A stretch of DNA of 6,355 nt from an uncultured Litorilinea sp. Lineage in GTDB: Bacteria; Chloroflexota; Anaerolineae; Caldilineales; Caldilineaceae. The stretch lies in contig CAMPHP010000200.1 in assembly GCA_946885925.1 (NCBI GenBank), positions 1 through 6,355 of the forward strand. The letters are read 5' to 3'. A model generated the notes under the pieces. That model made no database searches, was not told the DNA's origin, and saw nothing but the letters and a program-made list of their open reading frames with translations. Shown one piece after another: positions 4,931 to 6,355 of this stretch (positions within the stretch are counted from its first letter, which is position 1; each line of letters opens with the position of its first letter). Position numbers and translations under genes: made by a program.

Positions 4931-6127
4931 ATGACACAGGCTGTTGAGACGACCACGCCGGCGCGTGCCCGCTGGCGCGTGGATCGCGCGCTGTTGGCTC
5001 CAAAGGCATTCTATTTCTGCTATTATGCCGCATTGTCGTGCCTAATGCCCTTCTTGGTTCTCTACTATAGTCAGGCCGGGTTGAGTGGGCCACAGATAGG
5101 GTTGTTGGTGGGCATTTCGCCAATTATTACCTGGCTGGCGGCTCCGTTGTGGGGGGCGCTGGCGGATAGTACGCGCCAACACCGGGCCATGCTGAGCGTG
5201 ACCGTGCTTGGCGCTATGCTCATGGTGGCGCTGCTCTCCTGGGCGACGGAGTTGGCGTGGTTCTTGCCTATTGTGGCGGGCTATGCCTTCTTTGCCGCAC
5301 CCGTGATGCCGTTGGTTGATAATAGTGTGATGGAGTTGTTGGGGGAGCGCAGCGCGCTCTATGGGCGGCAGCGGGTTTGGGGCGCGATTGGTTGGGGTGT
5401 CGCTGGCGCGCTGGCGGGTATGCTGGTAGATCGCCTTGGCCTCGGCTTTTCATTCTACGCCTATTTGTTCTTTATGGCTGTGGGGCTGGCAGTCTCGACG
5501 CGGATGGTTGTCAGCGGTGGCACGATTGGGCAACCCTTTGGGGCAGGCATCCGTACAGTGATGGGCAATCGCCCGTTGATGATTTTCTTGGTGACAGCGT
5601 TGATTGCCAGCATGGGCAGTGGCATTGTCCATAACTATCTCTTTCTCTATTTGTCCGACTTGGGCGCTAGTGAAACGTTGATGGGCTTGTCGCTGACTGT
5701 GGCAACCTTGAGCGAAATGCCTGTCTTTTTCTTCTCTAGTTGGCTGTTGCGCAAGGTAGGTGCACGCGGGTTGCTGCTATTGGCGATCGCGGCGTATGTG
5801 GTGCGCTTGCTGGCTTATACGCTGATGCCGCCGGTCTGGCTGGTGTTGCCAATTAACTTGTTGCATGGCCTTACCTTTTCGGCGTTGTGGGTCGCCGGTG
5901 TTTCGTATGTCAACGAGGTGACTCCGAAGGGATCAGGGGCCACGGCGCAAGGGCTTTTCTCCGGGTTGACGATGGGGCTAGGTTCTGCAACGGGTGCGGT
6001 GTTGGGCGGGACACTCTATGATAGCCTGGGGCCAACCGTGGTCTTTCAAGCCGCCGCGCTGTGGATTGCCGTCGGGTTGGTCTTTTTCTGGGTGATGGGG
6101 CGGAGTAAGCAGACTGTCACTTCGTAG
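4931..6127 (+). CDS. Major facilitator superfamily transporter (MFS_1-like, 12 TM)
   Basis: The 398-residue product is a complete inner-membrane transporter, predicted by eye to have about 12 helices in two halves. A hydrophilic N-terminus of about 24 residues leads into TM1 (25-47). The TM2-TM3 loop reads 'GALADSTRQHRAM' (75-87), a version of the MFS motif A. After TM4, 'YGRQRVWGAIGWGVAGALAG' (144-163) resembles the R-x-W-G-x-x-G-W signature of the LacY/nucleoside-permease-like branch (PF12832 type). The central loop is near 192-213, and the second half contains 'TPKGSGATAQGLFSGLTMGLG' (331-351), also typical. The substrate is unknown; from its place behind the amidohydrolase it may import that enzyme's substrate or export a product. 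The ATG at 4931 is the first start after an in-frame TAG at 4913-4915. No Shine-Dalgarno site is evident, which is unusual beside the well-marked sites elsewhere in the window. Confidence 0.9.
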   Translation: MTQAVETTTPARARWRVDRALLAPKAFYFCYYAALSCLMPFLVLYYSQAGLSGPQIGLLVGISPIITWLAAPLWGALADSTRQHRAMLSVTVLGAMLMVALLSWATELAWFLPIVAGYAFFAAPVMPLVDNSVMELLGERSALYGRQRVWGAIGWGVAGALAGMLVDRLGLGFSFYAYLFFMAVGLAVSTRMVVSGGTIGQPFGAGIRTVMGNRPLMIFLVTALIASMGSGIVHNYLFLYLSDLGASETLMGLSLTVATLSEMPVFFFSSWLLRKVGARGLLLLAIAAYVVRLLAYTLMPPVWLVLPINLLHGLTFSALWVAGVSYVNEVTPKGSGATAQGLFSGLTMGLGSATGAVLGGTLYDSLGPTVVFQAAALWIAVGLVFFWVMGRSKQTVTS

Positions 6128-6198
6128 GGTAGAGTGCTGGTTGTGGGTGCTATCTCTCCAGAGTGATCGAGTAGAGGCAAAAGCGAAGGGAATGTGGC

Positions 6199-6355
6199 GT
6201 GAATCAGAACACCTATGATCAAGTTGCCGATCAATATGCTTCCTATCTCCGGCAGCTACGGGAAGAGACCTTTTCGTTTAACCATGACCTTGTTATTCCG
6301 CGCTTGCTGGAGCGAGTGGGGAGCGTTCGTGGGCTTACAGTTCTAGACGCTGGAT
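6199..6355 (+). CDS. Partial SAM-dependent methyltransferase, class I (N-terminus)
   Basis: Only the first 52 codons lie in the window. The protein starts from GTG at 6199, with AAGGG at 6186-6190 eight nucleotides upstream. The in-frame TAG at 6172-6174 limits the start, and no other start codon lies between. The ATG at 6192 is in another frame and hits a stop within nine codons. The N-terminus 'NTYDQVADQYASYL' is the common 'Y-D-x-x-A-x-x-Y' lead-in of class I methyltransferases. The window ends in 'LTVLDAG', the start of motif I, which binds S-adenosylmethionine. The gap from the transporter is 71 nt and same-strand, so co-transcription is possible. The acceptor substrate cannot be told from this fragment. 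Confidence 0.82.
   Translation, partial: MNQNTYDQVADQYASYLRQLREETFSFNHDLVIPRLLERVGSVRGLTVLDAG

Overview
The window is an ordinary-looking bacterial chromosomal stretch with dense catabolic and housekeeping genes on both strands, moderate G+C by eye in the genes and A+T-richer spacers. The partial surface protein at the left edge has a DUF11-like repeat and a C-terminal tail ending in a 'FLP' motif. That combination is common in secreted proteins of filamentous Chloroflexota, so an Anaerolineae/Caldilineae-type organism is my best guess; this is inference, with no marker gene to prove it. No mobile element, CRISPR array, rRNA or tRNA gene was seen.

Layout: (1) 1-323, + strand, the C-terminal end of a repeat-type extracellular protein, followed by a perfect 17-bp hairpin (379-417). 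(2) 562-855, - strand, a pterin-4a-carbinolamine dehydratase, convergent with gene 1. (3) 1162-2115, + strand, a D-2-hydroxyacid dehydrogenase, divergent from the dehydratase across a 306-nt spacer. (4) 2116-2284, a convergent spacer holding two strong hairpins, one near each gene end. (5) 2285-3091, - strand, a sugar-phosphate isomerase/epimerase-type TIM barrel resembling inosose dehydratase (IolE). (6) 3092-3601, a 510-nt divergent spacer with a 22-bp palindrome and a 15-bp periodic repeat just upstream of the next gene. (7) 3602-4870, + strand, an M20-family amidohydrolase of the allantoate amidohydrolase / N-carbamoyl-L-amino-acid hydrolase type. (8) 4931-6127, + strand, a 12-TM major facilitator transporter. 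(9) 6199 to the window end, + strand, the first 52 codons of a class I SAM-dependent methyltransferase.

How the genes may work together: genes 7 and 8 are co-oriented with a 60-nt gap and probably form an uptake-plus-hydrolysis pair for a ureido or carbamoyl compound. If the hydrolase acts on allantoate, the isomerase-like TIM barrel and the 2-hydroxyacid dehydrogenase could in principle handle downstream glyoxylate or hydroxypyruvate, as in enterobacterial allantoin clusters. The sequence alone does not establish the substrates. The most noteworthy non-coding signal is the repeat/palindrome array at 3422-3485. The rest of the window is conventional, and I see no convincing novel multi-gene system.
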